Source: Candidatus Cloacimonadota bacterium | GTDB lineage: Bacteria > Cloacimonadota > Cloacimonadia > Cloacimonadales > Cloacimonadaceae | Direction of reading: 5' to 3' | Length of the DNA: 64,000 bases | Assembly: GCA_023228285.1 (NCBI GenBank) | Contig: JALOBM010000004.1 | Span: 16,242 to 80,241 of the forward strand | In this document: in pieces, positions 19,107 to 28,647 of the stretch | How positions within the stretch are numbered: the first letter of the stretch is position 1 | Layout of the letters: each line of letters starts with the position of its first letter | Notes under the pieces: model-generated | Told to the model about the DNA's origin: nothing | Database searches by the model: none | What the model saw: the letters and a program-made list of their open reading frames with translations, nothing else | Program-made: the position numbers and the translations under genes

Positions 19107-20371
19107 AAGTAGATACCATAATAATAAATGCCGGGCAAATAGCTACCATGCAAAGCGCTCACAAGGGCAAATATGGCGCAGAGATGAATGATGCCGGAAT
19201 CCTGAAAAACGCAGGTATCGCAATCCACGACGGAGTGATCGTCGAGATTGGTTCCAGCGCTGAAATAGAAGCTAAATACAACTGGGATGAGGCAATAGAC
19301 GCCAAGGGTTGCTTCATTAGCCCCGGTTTTGTGGATAGTCATAGCCACCCAGTGTTCGTACACACTCGAGAAGATGAATTTGCTATGCGTCTTGCTGGAA
19401 AAAGCTACGTGGAAATAGCCTTGGCCGGAGGTGGGATTCGCAGCAGTATAGCTTCGGTAAGAGCAGCATCGGTTGATGAATTGGTGGAGCTTTCCTTACC
19501 TCGAATTAAACGTATGATTGAACTGGGTACTACGACCCTGGAGGCCAAGAGCGGTTATGGGCTGGATACCGAGAGCGAACTGAAACAATTGGAAGCGATC
19601 AAGCGTTTGAACGAGACTCTTCCCATCGATATTGTTGCGACCTTTATGGGTGCTCATGAGTATCCGGCGGAATACAAGAACGATCATGAAACCTACCTAA
19701 GGTTACTCACCGACGAGATGATCCCTGCGGTTGCAGAACAGGGAATTGCGGAGTTTTGCGATATCTTCACCGAGGCACACGTCTATAGCATCGATGAATC
19801 CCGGAGAGTAATGAGCAAAGCCAAGGCTGCTGGCATGAAATTAAAAATGCATGCGGATGAGATCGAGGCCATTGGCGGTGCAGAGCTTGCAGCGGAAATG
19901 GGCTGTATCTCCGCAGATCATCTGGGGGCTTGTTCGGATATTGGGATCAAGCTGATGAAGGAAGCCGGTGTAGTACCGGTGCTTTTACCAGCGACTCTGT
20001 TTTCGCTGAGATCAAAGACTTACGCCCGTGCCCGTGATATGATCAATAGTGGTCTACCCGTAGCTATCGCAACGGATTACAATCCGGGAAGCTGCAATTG
20101 TGATAGTATGGCTCTTACCATGAGCCTGGCATCGCTACAGATGGGAATGAGCCCCACTGAGTCCATGTGTGCGGCTACAATCAATGCCGCTTGTGCTTTG
20201 GACAGACAGGGCAGTATTGGCTCTTTGGAAGCGGGAAAACTTGCGGACATCATCATGTGGGATATTCCCGGACTGAACTTCATTCCTTACCATCTGGGCT
20301 CTTCTCACATCCTCAGAGTATTGAAAAGGGGAAAAACAGTTTTTAGCACGCAGAGATATGGCACTAAATAG
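19103..20371 (+). CDS. hutI: imidazolonepropionase
   Basis: Third enzyme of histidine degradation: hydrolyses imidazolone-5-propionate to N-formimino-glutamate. It is a metal-dependent amidohydrolase with metal site GFVDSHSHPVF, the substrate loop LEAKSGYGLDTESELKQLEAIK, KMHADEIEAIGGAELA, a conserved ADHLGA, and ATDYNPGSC near the end. I start it at ATG 19103 (MKVDTIIIN) with AAGGAG at 19089-19094; the longer TTG start at 19079 lacks support. The rest of the hut pathway is not in the window. The following pseudokinase gene starts inside its last codons. Confidence 0.95.
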   Translation: MKVDTIIINAGQIATMQSAHKGKYGAEMNDAGILKNAGIAIHDGVIVEIGSSAEIEAKYNWDEAIDAKGCFISPGFVDSHSHPVFVHTREDEFAMRLAGKSYVEIALAGGGIRSSIASVRAASVDELVELSLPRIKRMIELGTTTLEAKSGYGLDTESELKQLEAIKRLNETLPIDIVATFMGAHEYPAEYKNDHETYLRLLTDEMIPAVAEQGIAEFCDIFTEAHVYSIDESRRVMSKAKAAGMKLKMHADEIEAIGGAELAAEMGCISADHLGACSDIGIKLMKEAGVVPVLLPATLFSLRSKTYARARDMINSGLPVAIATDYNPGSCNCDSMALTMSLASLQMGMSPTESMCAATINAACALDRQGSIGSLEAGKLADIIMWDIPGLNFIPYHLGSSHILRVLKRGKTVFSTQRYGTK

Positions 20372-22757
20372 TTACAACATTTCGGACACACTGCATCACT
20401 CCAGACGCTTTCTGCTATATAAAGCAAGCAGAATCAGCGATGGCAAACAGGTATTGATAAAAACTCAAGATCCTGCTCAGATTACCGATAGAAACCTTGC
20501 GGAAAGCCTGAAATCAGAAGCAACACAAGCACTGAACCTGGAGCATCCAAACATCCGTAGAACTATCGGATGCTTCGAAGAAGGGCTGGGAGTTTATCTC
20601 GTTGCCGAGTTTGCAGAGGGTAAGGCTCTGGGTGAAATCCTGTCAAACAGACAACCGGAAGTAAGCGAAGTTCTTGCCTGGGCAAAAGGTATTTTAGCTG
20701 CTTTGATATATGCGGAAGAGCGGGGATTGGTACACGAAAACCTGAATCCATACAATATTGTGATAGATTCATCCGGTAATCCAAAGCTGATCGGGTTCGG
20801 TAAGAATCGACCGGCATGGAAGCACTCGGAGGGTAATTTCAAGTATCCTCTGCCGATCCTTTATGTAGCTCCGGAGATCTTTAATACTACCCGGTCTCAT
20901 AGCAATTCTGATCTCTATTCCTGGGCAGTGATTGTGTATCAGGCAATGTGCGGACAACTGCCCTGGAAACTGGATAGTTTTAGCTCGCCCGAAGAACAAA
21001 AGCATCAAAGCTTCAGCAGGGCAATACAGTTGCCGGGAATGGGGAGGATGCCGGATTGGCTGTATGGCATTCTATTGAGTTGCCTAAAGCTGGATCCCTA
21101 TGAACGCACAGAGAATCCCAAAGCTTTGCTTGAGTTGTTGCAAAATGAAATGCCGGATTATGATTGGGCATTTCCAGAAACGTCAGGCGAGACTCAAGAT
21201 GAAGCTCCAGAAGATCAAAGCACGGCTGCAGAGAATACCACCATCGAGCATCCAGCGGAAGATGATTCCCCTGATGAACCCGAAATAGAAATTATACAGA
21301 TATCTCCCTTTATCGCACCTGAACCTGATGGCACCCTGATCTCACAAATATTGGCCAAAGCTGAAGCTGAGATGAATGTATCTCCAAATCCCGGGGAAGA
21401 GCTTATCCCTGAAGCGGTTGTAGTATCTCCCCTCCGTCCCCCGGAACCAGATCCGGCCTTGATAGCTGCCATCCTTGCTAAAACAGAACTGATACCGCCT
21501 GTCCCAGAAATTTTAGAAGATCAAATCGAAGAACAACCGTTACAACCCTCTCTGGAGCCAAGTGAAGAAGAAAAGCCCATATTTGAGGCTCTAAAAGAAT
21601 CTCTGGATGCACCGGCAGAAAGCATGCCTGCACCGAATCATATCCTTGATGAGCAGAGCTTTGGGGATGAGACAGCAGTAGAGAACATCGAAATAGAAAA
21701 CATCGCACCGGAGATGGTTGTTTCAGAACCACTGCTTCCCAAGGAGCAGGACCATCTGAGTTCTGTGAAACCAGAACCCGAAGTGGTTCCCAAACAGGAT
21801 GATGTACCTTCTGTCCAGAATAAGCACACAGTAAAGTATGAACCTATCGAGATTCAGGAAGAAGAGCATCTTGACATCGGTTCTATGAAGAAAACCTTTC
21901 GGATATTGATGATTATGAGCCTCTTGATTGGTTTGTATGTTCTGGTGCAATATGTTCTCTTGAGGGAAAGACCCAGTTTTATAAGCCCGGAACCGGATAT
22001 TGAGATAGAAGAAATTTTGAAGCAAGAGTTAGCAGAAAATCATCCAATCGAGATGCTGCTTGTCCCTGCTGACACATTGATCATGGGGAGTATCGGCCCT
22101 GATGCCGAAGCAGACGAATTTCCTCTGCTTACAGTTCCGCTGAAGTCATTTATGATCAGTGCTACTGAGATCTCTCAGAAGCAGTGGAAAATGGTGTTCG
22201 AAAACAACCCTTCGCTGTTTAAGGGCGATGATCTGCCGGTGGAGAATGTGTCTTTCTACGATGCTATTGAGTTCTGTAATGCCAAGAGCCTGAAGGATGG
22301 GCTATCTCCGGCTTATGACTACCTGGGAGCTGAAATTGTCTGCGATTTTGAAGCAAACGGATATCGCTTGCCCACAGAAGCGGAATGGGAGTTTGCCGCA
22401 AAGGGGGGAGACGGTATGGACTTCTCGCTGTACAGCGGCTCAAACATTGCTCCGGAAGTGGCATGGTATGCTCAAAATTCTGGGGCTGAAAGCCATAAGG
22501 TGGGCTCAAAAAAAGCTAATGCACTGGGTTTATACGACATGAGCGGCAATGTCTTTGAATGGGTCTGGAACTGGTATGCACCTTATAGCCATAGGATATC
22601 AAATCATTATCTAGGCCCTGAGACTGGAACGGACAAAGTAATCCGGGGAGGCTCATGGTATCATAACGATACTCTATTACGTAATACTGCCAGGCTATAC
22701 GCAAAGCCCTTTTCCAAGACATCCTATATTGGTTTTAGAGTGGTTCGCAGCAAGTAA
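20358..22757 (+). CDS. membrane protein: N-terminal pseudokinase, TM helix, extracytoplasmic SUMF1/FGE-like domain
   Basis: Residues 10-270 have the serine/threonine kinase fold: VLIK keeps the ATP-anchoring Lys35, and the APE-like and later lobes are readable. But the Gly-rich loop is missing, HRDLKPEN reads HENLNPYN (126-133, catalytic Asp replaced by Asn) and DFG reads GFG (146-148), so it should not phosphorylate. An acidic linker (270-510) holds two copies of an SPxxxPEPDxxLIxxILAKxE motif near residues 316 and 357. One transmembrane helix (about 515-535) precedes a SUMF1/FGE-like domain (565-799) with GYRLPTEAEWEFAA, GLYDMSGNVFEW and VIRGGSW. The Cys pair of true formylglycine enzymes is absent. 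A sensing or scaffold role is inferred. The gene starts inside hutI. Confidence 0.85.
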   Translation: MALNSYNISDTLHHSRRFLLYKASRISDGKQVLIKTQDPAQITDRNLAESLKSEATQALNLEHPNIRRTIGCFEEGLGVYLVAEFAEGKALGEILSNRQPEVSEVLAWAKGILAALIYAEERGLVHENLNPYNIVIDSSGNPKLIGFGKNRPAWKHSEGNFKYPLPILYVAPEIFNTTRSHSNSDLYSWAVIVYQAMCGQLPWKLDSFSSPEEQKHQSFSRAIQLPGMGRMPDWLYGILLSCLKLDPYERTENPKALLELLQNEMPDYDWAFPETSGETQDEAPEDQSTAAENTTIEHPAEDDSPDEPEIEIIQISPFIAPEPDGTLISQILAKAEAEMNVSPNPGEELIPEAVVVSPLRPPEPDPALIAAILAKTELIPPVPEILEDQIEEQPLQPSLEPSEEEKPIFEALKESLDAPAESMPAPNHILDEQSFGDETAVENIEIENIAPEMVVSEPLLPKEQDHLSSVKPEPEVVPKQDDVPSVQNKHTVKYEPIEIQEEEHLDIGSMKKTFRILMIMSLLIGLYVLVQYVLLRERPSFISPEPDIEIEEILKQELAENHPIEMLLVPADTLIMGSIGPDAEADEFPLLTVPLKSFMISATEISQKQWKMVFENNPSLFKGDDLPVENVSFYDAIEFCNAKSLKDGLSPAYDYLGAEIVCDFEANGYRLPTEAEWEFAAKGGDGMDFSLYSGSNIAPEVAWYAQNSGAESHKVGSKKANALGLYDMSGNVFEWVWNWYAPYSHRISNHYLGPETGTDKVIRGGSWYHNDTLLRNTARLYAKPFSKTSYIGFRVVRSK

Positions 22758-22785
22758 GGTTCAAGTGGATAAAACTCTCACAATA

Positions 22786-22821
22786 AAAGGATCTCCGGCA
22801 GGGGGTTACCGAAGATCCTTT
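22786..22821. terminator. bidirectional intrinsic terminator between convergent units
   Basis: Stem AAAGGATCTCCGG (22786-22798) with CCGAAGATCCTTT (22809-22821), one mismatch, 10-base loop. On the minus strand the stem runs into TTTTATTG, which fits termination of the ftsZ-end transcript; on the plus strand GGTTTTGG follows. A second hairpin, CAACTCT (22840-22846) with AGAGTTG (22854-22860), lies between it and ftsZ. Confidence 0.8.
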
Positions 22822-22879
22822 GGTTTTGGATTCGCAGTACAACTCTTGGGGGGAGAGTTGTTCCTGCAGAGATTAGGAA

Positions 22880-24070
22880 CTAATCCAGAGCTTTTAAAAA
22901 GCTGGGAACATCTGTGCGCAGAGCTTTAATCCTATTTGTATCGTTAGCTCCGGCAGAAACGCTCTTTTCTTCCTCAGTATTCTTGTTTATTCCCAGAGTT
23001 CTGAAGATGTCTTTTACATCGTCTTCAATGGAAGTAGCCGATATGTCTGGTTTCATATTTTCAACTTTAGGACTTTCAAAACTAGGAAAATCTACTACTT
23101 TACCGCTCAAATTCTCCTTCTCAAGTCCAGTAGCAATAATGGTTACGGAGATCTTGCCAGTCATATTGGGATCCAAAATTGCGCCCATAATGATGTTAGC
23201 GCCTTTTCCGGTTTCATTTACAATCACATTGGATACATCGGCAAATTCGTTCATCAAGATGTCCTCTCCGCAAGTGATGTTCAAAAGCAGGGATTGGCAT
23301 CCAGAAAGGCTTACATCCGAAAGCAGCGGGTTGCTGATGGCAAGGCGTGCGGCATTGATGGCACGGTTCTCACCTTCGGCTAATCCTGTCCCCATCAAAG
23401 CATAACCCATATTCTGCATCACAGCTTTCACGTCTGCAAAATCCACATTGATGAAACCAGTGATGGTGATGATGTCGCTAACCGCTTTGGCAGCTTCGTA
23501 GAGCACATTATCGGCATTATTGAAAGCGGTCTTAAGCGTGGCATTGCCATATATCTCACACAGTTTATCATTTGGTATCACGATCAGGGTATCCACATAT
23601 TCACTAAGGTGACGAATGCCATGATCTGCGTTTTCCTCGCGCTTTTTCCCTTCAAAGGGGAAAGGAGTGGTTACTATTCCAAGAGTTAGAATGCCCATTT
23701 CACGGGCGATCTTGGCGATAACTGGAGTAGCTCCGGTACCAGTACCTCCGCCCATTCCAGCGGCCAGGAAGATCATATCTGCGCCATCAAGGTTGGATTT
23801 AATGTCGTCCTTGGATTCTTCGGCACTACGCGAGCCTACTTCAGGGTTGGCCCCGGTTCCCAAGCCACGGGTGAGCTTCTTTCCCAGTTGCAGTTTCATC
23901 TTGGCTTTGCTTTTGGATAGATCATCGATGTCAGTATTTGCGGCAATAAATTCCACACCGCCCAGCTCGTTTTCGATCATGGCATTTATGGCGTTTCCGC
24001 CTGCTCCGCCAACTCCTATAATCTTGATGTTGGTTCCTACTTGTGCCGGTCTTTCGTCAAATTCAATCAT
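22880..24070 (-). CDS. ftsZ: cell division GTPase FtsZ
   Basis: Tubulin homologue that forms the cytokinetic ring. It shows the GVGGAGGNA N-terminal loop, the tubulin signature GMGGGTGTGATP, TTPFPFEG, and NADNVLYEAA. The C-terminal linker is followed by a short conserved tail ending in VPSFLKALD, the segment that contacts FtsA in this family. At 396 residues it is normal. It is the last gene of the division cluster, 9 bases after ftsA, and is followed by the terminator at 22786-22821. Confidence 0.98.
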   Translation of the reverse strand: MIEFDERPAQVGTNIKIIGVGGAGGNAINAMIENELGGVEFIAANTDIDDLSKSKAKMKLQLGKKLTRGLGTGANPEVGSRSAEESKDDIKSNLDGADMIFLAAGMGGGTGTGATPVIAKIAREMGILTLGIVTTPFPFEGKKREENADHGIRHLSEYVDTLIVIPNDKLCEIYGNATLKTAFNNADNVLYEAAKAVSDIITITGFINVDFADVKAVMQNMGYALMGTGLAEGENRAINAARLAISNPLLSDVSLSGCQSLLLNITCGEDILMNEFADVSNVIVNETGKGANIIMGAILDPNMTGKISVTIIATGLEKENLSGKVVDFPSFESPKVENMKPDISATSIEDDVKDIFRTLGINKNTEEEKSVSAGANDTNRIKALRTDVPSFLKALD

Positions 24071-24079
24071 TGGTTCCCC

Positions 24080-25351
24080 CTAGCTGAAGTCTTTAAATAT
24101 TTTTTTAATTGTATCTACAAATTTGCTGTTACCCAGGTTTCCGAGATTAAAACTGCGGGCCTGAGGTTCATGTTCAAACTCAGATGCGAAATAGAGTATG
24201 CCTACTGCTGTGGCAAAGCCGGGATCATCCAGTCTTGAGGTCATACCTTCCAGGCGGGACAAATCCGGTTTTGCGATCTTTACCTGCAGGTTGAAAGCGT
24301 TGTTTATCGCTTTATCGATGCCCTGTAGATTGGCGCTACCACCGGATAATATTACTCCGGCAGTCACCAATTCTGGTGTATAATAGTCTTTACTGCGATT
24401 GTAACACAAAGCTAGGATCTCCTCTACTCTGTGCTGGATAACATGGCTTACGAGGTATTGTGGCCTTCTAGTTCCGGCTCTACCGCTTATGCCTTCCACG
24501 TCAATCTCCAGAGATTGGTCAATTTCACTGGCGATCGCGTTACCAAATTGGGTTTTGATATATTCAGCACTTGCAATAGTGGTTTTAAGCCCGATGGCCA
24601 GATCTTCGGTGATGGATGCACCAGCCATGGGAATCACGATTACTTTTTCCAAGGCTCCACGATTGTAGATCGATATATCGCAAGTGCCTCCGCCTATATC
24701 CATCAGAATAGCACCCAACCGGCGTTCATCCTCCGATAAAACACTGTTACTCAAGGCGACATGGCTGAGCACATAATTATCCGGATCCATCTCGTAACCG
24801 GCGAGTTCGATGCATTTACTGAGGTTTCGCATTGGAGTAAGTTCGGAGAGTATCGTAAGCACCTTTGCAGTTAGATGAAATCCGCTCATGTTTACGGGAT
24901 TGCGTATATCGTCCTGAGAATCTATGATGTAATCATGCGGGATGCCATGCAGGATCTTGTGACGTTCAAATCCCTTCTGGATTTTTACACTGTTCTTGGC
25001 GTCATCAATCACTTGTTCCACATGCTCCAGACTGATCTCTCCCGGTTCATTTGGGGTATCCGAAGGGATCGAGATTCTGCCGTCTCCCAACTGAGTGCGG
25101 ATATGGTCTCCGGTAATGTTTGCATATATGTTTATCGCGTCGGTATCTGCGGCTTTTTCGGCTTCTTCAATACATTTGGCGATCTGGTCGGAAAGGGCCT
25201 GTATATCTTTTACAATGCCCCGCTGGATGCCAGCAGAAGGACACTGCCCTATTCCCAAAACCTCCAAACGATTGTTGGCAAGTGTCTTGGCGATGATCGT
25301 TCTCACCATAGTGGAACCGATATCCAAGGCGGTAATAATGGTATGCTTCAT
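24080..25351 (-). CDS. ftsA: cell division protein FtsA
   Basis: Actin-like ATPase that tethers FtsZ to the membrane. It begins with the phosphate-binding ALDIGSTMVRTII, includes the SHV and 1C-type insert region, then ILMDIGGGTCDISIY and VILSGGSANLQGID, the other nucleotide-site segments of the actin fold. The usual C-terminal amphipathic tail is represented by the final KFVDTIKKIFKDFS. At 423 residues it is typical. Its start overlaps the ftsQ stop by 4 bases. Confidence 0.95.
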   Translation of the reverse strand: MKHTIITALDIGSTMVRTIIAKTLANNRLEVLGIGQCPSAGIQRGIVKDIQALSDQIAKCIEEAEKAADTDAINIYANITGDHIRTQLGDGRISIPSDTPNEPGEISLEHVEQVIDDAKNSVKIQKGFERHKILHGIPHDYIIDSQDDIRNPVNMSGFHLTAKVLTILSELTPMRNLSKCIELAGYEMDPDNYVLSHVALSNSVLSEDERRLGAILMDIGGGTCDISIYNRGALEKVIVIPMAGASITEDLAIGLKTTIASAEYIKTQFGNAIASEIDQSLEIDVEGISGRAGTRRPQYLVSHVIQHRVEEILALCYNRSKDYYTPELVTAGVILSGGSANLQGIDKAINNAFNLQVKIAKPDLSRLEGMTSRLDDPGFATAVGILYFASEFEHEPQARSFNLGNLGNSKFVDTIKKIFKDFS

Positions 25352-26103
25352 TTGTCTCCTGCCTTTACAACTACTTGGTTGTCATAACGGAGGTCCACTA
25401 CACTGCGGCGGGAAATATTGCCGTTGTCCTGTACGAACTGGTAGCGCCTCAGCTGGTCTGAAAAGTCTGTTTCCCCCGGAATGATGCGGGTGCCGTAGCG
25501 GGCGTCGATGATGTTTATGGTATTATCTATCATATAGTATTCGGAAATAATAGGGAGGTAATCCGGAGCCTGTTGCATTATCATAAGATGGGTCTTCAGT
25601 ATCCTGTTCAAATCTGGCTTTGCCAGCTTTACTCCAGCCTTCAGCTGATTGTCTGTGTAGTATGAACTATATATTGGGATATCTTCTTGGTACACTTTAC
25701 CATAACGCTCCAGCACAATGGCTTCTGTGTCGATTGGATAGAGGTCACCTTCAAAGCTTTTTACATATAGTATACCTTTGCGTTCGTTGATTTGGATCTC
25801 GATGGTGCTCAGTAAATGGCGCTTAACTTTTAAGCTCTTGATGCGGGAGATTTTACCGAGCTTGTTTTTGATCTCTTTCTTAGGTACCCTGAAGAGATTC
25901 ATACCCACATAAGACTCACATTGCGATATGATCAAGGAATCCGGGACTGCGGTATTACCTTCCACAATAATCTGATCTACTTCAAAAAAGGGCAGATGGC
26001 GCAGGGCATACCAACAGCCGTAGCCCACAGCCATAACTGCAAGCATACATAGGCTAAAATATAGGTAATACCTGCTGTTTCCTCTGCGCTTTCTTTCTTT
26101 CAT
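25348..26103 (-). CDS. ftsQ: cell division protein FtsQ/DivIB
   Basis: Bitopic division protein. A basic N-terminus is followed by one membrane helix (about residues 14-32), then the POTRA-like segment FEVDQIIVEGNTAVPDSLI and the FtsQ domain with INERKGILYV. It has a typical 251-residue length. Sequence conservation is low, as is normal for this family, but gene position between murC and ftsA is decisive. The 87-base gap upstream is the widest in the cluster and could hold an internal ftsQAZ promoter; a weak AAAAAGTA/TACTTTTT hairpin is visible there but no clear promoter. Confidence 0.9.
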   Translation of the reverse strand: MKERKRRGNSRYYLYFSLCMLAVMAVGYGCWYALRHLPFFEVDQIIVEGNTAVPDSLIISQCESYVGMNLFRVPKKEIKNKLGKISRIKSLKVKRHLLSTIEIQINERKGILYVKSFEGDLYPIDTEAIVLERYGKVYQEDIPIYSSYYTDNQLKAGVKLAKPDLNRILKTHLMIMQQAPDYLPIISEYYMIDNTINIIDARYGTRIIPGETDFSDQLRRYQFVQDNGNISRRSVVDLRYDNQVVVKAGDK

Positions 26104-26190
26104 CTAGATACCTTATTGTTATTTAATGTAGTTAGAGTTTTACTATAGATTTGTTCAGAAAAAGTAAAAAGCTCATAACTTACTACTTTT

Positions 26191-27585
26191 TTAGTCCTTA
26201 CTGTTTGTGTCAACTATTTTCTTAAGTTTGTTGAGGATTTCTTCACCGTATTGCCAGATGTTGCCTGCCCCGATGGTGATCAAGATGTCATCCTGCTTCA
26301 ATAATGCTATGGTTTCATCCACTATCTTGTCATTATCTTCGATAGTGTGTACCTGATGATGACCGCTTTGAATGGCAACATCAGCGATGAGTTTGGAACT
26401 GATTCCAGGGATGGGCAATTCTCGGGCTGGATAAATCGGAGCAAGGATCAGACAGTCACAACTGAAGAATGCTTTGCCAAATTTCTCATAGAGATCACGG
26501 GTGCGAGAGAAAAGATGGGGTTGAAACAAGGCGACAATGCGACGGTCAACGCTATCTTTAAAACCTTCTAAGGTCGCCATAATCTCGGTGGGATGGTGAG
26601 CGTAATCATCATAAACGGTTATGCCCTGGGCTTCTCCTTTCAGTTCAAAACGACGGTAAACTCCATTGAAAGCAGCCATACCTTCCTGGATGCTATGAAA
26701 GGGCAGATCCAGTTCCAAACCTATGGAGGCAGCAAGTAGGGAGTTTTGGATGTTGTGCTTTCCGGAAACATTCATGGAGATACGCCCAAGCTTGTAACCC
26801 TTGTAAGAGAGATCATAGCTTGCCTGAAAGTCTTTCATTACAATGTTTAAAGCCTGCACATCTGCTTGTCGGGAAAGTCCGTAGGTTACGATCTTTTTGT
26901 TTATCTCCGGGAGAATGGATTGCACTCCGGGATCGTCCAGACAAGCGATCACGCTACCAAAGAATGGTACTTTATTCGCATATTCTATGAAAGCTCCCTT
27001 GATGTCGTCCAGATTGCGGTAGCAATCCAAATGATCTTCATCTACGTTTGTAATGCCAGCGATACAAGGAGAGAGCGAGAGAAAGCTGTGATCGTATTCA
27101 TCGGCTTCCACCACAATGTACTTTCCAGAGCCCATTACGTTGTTCGAACCGAAGTTCTTTACTTTGCCGCCTACGATGATGGTGGGATTCAATCCTGCAG
27201 CTTCCAGCACCAATCCTGCCATGGAAGTGGTAGTGGTCTTGCCATGTGTACCGGATACACCGATTGAGAAGCTCATGCGGGTGATCTCAGCCAGCATTTC
27301 TGCCCTGCGAATAACCGGTATCTTCATTGCTTTGGCTGCTACAATCTCCGGATTGTCATCTTTTACCGCAGAGGATTTTACTACCACGTCGGCGTTCTCA
27401 ATTATTGTAGGGTCGTGACCCTCAGTTACTTGGATGCCAAGGTCTTCCAAGTGACGCGTGAGTTCGGTCATCTTCATGTCGGAGCCGCTAATCTCGAGTC
27501 CCTGGTTGAAGAGGAATTCTGCGATACCGCTCATACCGATGCCGCCAATTCCGATGAAGTGTATCTTTTTGGTTCTGCCAAGCAT
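26191..27585 (-). CDS. murC: UDP-N-acetylmuramate--L-alanine ligase
   Basis: Adds L-alanine to UDP-MurNAc, the first peptide step of peptidoglycan synthesis. It has the N-terminal GIGGIGMSGIAEFL nucleotide loop, the ATP-binding GVSGTHGKTTTTSM, NVDEDHLD, and the MurC-specific DDYAHHPTEI motif. At 464 residues it is typical. It lies 9 bases after murG. No murB or ddl gene is found between murC and ftsQ, where they often occur; these must be elsewhere. Confidence 0.97.
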   Translation of the reverse strand: MLGRTKKIHFIGIGGIGMSGIAEFLFNQGLEISGSDMKMTELTRHLEDLGIQVTEGHDPTIIENADVVVKSSAVKDDNPEIVAAKAMKIPVIRRAEMLAEITRMSFSIGVSGTHGKTTTTSMAGLVLEAAGLNPTIIVGGKVKNFGSNNVMGSGKYIVVEADEYDHSFLSLSPCIAGITNVDEDHLDCYRNLDDIKGAFIEYANKVPFFGSVIACLDDPGVQSILPEINKKIVTYGLSRQADVQALNIVMKDFQASYDLSYKGYKLGRISMNVSGKHNIQNSLLAASIGLELDLPFHSIQEGMAAFNGVYRRFELKGEAQGITVYDDYAHHPTEIMATLEGFKDSVDRRIVALFQPHLFSRTRDLYEKFGKAFFSCDCLILAPIYPARELPIPGISSKLIADVAIQSGHHQVHTIEDNDKIVDETIALLKQDDILITIGAGNIWQYGEEILNKLKKIVDTNSKD

Positions 27586-27594
27586 AACTTCTCC

Positions 27595-28647
27595 TTAGTA
27601 AAAGCTTAGAATATCCGTTACTATCTGCTCAGTTGCCGTGTTTGCAGGCAACGCAAGCAGAGCCTTACGAAGTTTATCCGGTTCAACTTTTTTTATAGTT
27701 GCCAAGAGGTTCTGTGGGTTCAGTTCACTCTGTACCAATAGTTCCGCCACTCCCTTGTTCTTTTGTGCCAGTGCGTTGTAATACTGATGGTTTTCCGCTG
27801 CGGTGGGTAGAGGTATCAGAATCGCAGGCAACGCCGCTGCTTCCAATTCGGCGATGGTCATGGCTCCAGCACGAGTTATTGCAAGATTCACCTTCTTCAT
27901 CATATTACTCAGTTCACTGTTAAAATCAAAGATATACAAACCTTCTTTGCCATTATGCTGTTTATAGAATTGCTTGTAGGTCAGGCTTCCAGTTTGCCAG
28001 AGGATCTGCCATCCACTACTTAGCAATTCACCTACGACACTGGACACTACGCTGTTAATTGCCAGTGAGCCTTGTGAACCTCCAGAAATCAATATTGTGG
28101 GTCGATCATCTTTCAAACCAAGAGTAGTCAAACTGAATCCGGTATCCCGCACGGACTCCAGGATGGGTATGCCAAAGTTCTTAAGCTTTGCTTTTGGAAG
28201 GTAAGGACGGCTCTGTTCAAACGATATATAGGTGCGGTGAAGGTATCTGGACAAATACCTGGTGGTGAGTCCAGGATAGGAATTGCTTTCGTGAAGAAAA
28301 CAGGGCACTTTATGGCTAATGGCGGCAATAGCTACTGGTCCGGATACAAATCCTCCGGTTGTGATGACGCCGTCTATGTGTTCATCCTTCAGAATTCTGC
28401 GGGATTTCAATATGCTTCCTGCCAGATAATAGGGAAAGAGTAGATTGTCTGGATTCAGACTGCGGTACAGCTTTTGCACTTTGATAGGGAAGAAAGAAAG
28501 ACTATGCTTCTGTGCCAGGCGCTCTTCCATACTGGAAGCATTGCCGATAAAGATGCATTCGTGACCCCGGGACTTCAATTCTCTTGCCAGGGCTATTGCA
28601 GGCACAATGTGCCCACCGGTTCCACCAGCACCGAAAGCAAATCTCAC
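27595..28647 (-). CDS. murG: UDP-GlcNAc:lipid I N-acetylglucosaminyltransferase
   Basis: Converts lipid I to lipid II on the inner face of the membrane. The first Gly loop GAGGTGGHIVPAIALA, the second domain loop ILISGGSQGS and the donor-binding ITRAGAMTIAELEAAALPAILIPLP...ENHQ are all present. At 350 residues it is the usual length. Its start overlaps the ftsW stop by 4 bases (ATGA), giving close coupling of the flippase/polymerase and lipid II synthesis genes. Confidence 0.97.
   Translation of the reverse strand: MRFAFGAGGTGGHIVPAIALARELKSRGHECIFIGNASSMEERLAQKHSLSFFPIKVQKLYRSLNPDNLLFPYYLAGSILKSRRILKDEHIDGVITTGGFVSGPVAIAAISHKVPCFLHESNSYPGLTTRYLSRYLHRTYISFEQSRPYLPKAKLKNFGIPILESVRDTGFSLTTLGLKDDRPTILISGGSQGSLAINSVVSSVVGELLSSGWQILWQTGSLTYKQFYKQHNGKEGLYIFDFNSELSNMMKKVNLAITRAGAMTIAELEAAALPAILIPLPTAAENHQYYNALAQKNKGVAELLVQSELNPQNLLATIKKVEPDKLRKALLALPANTATEQIVTDILSFY

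Noticed and set aside
20358..22757. Active Ser/Thr kinase or active formylglycine-generating enzyme
   Set aside because: HRD and DFG aspartates are replaced and the FGE cysteines are missing.
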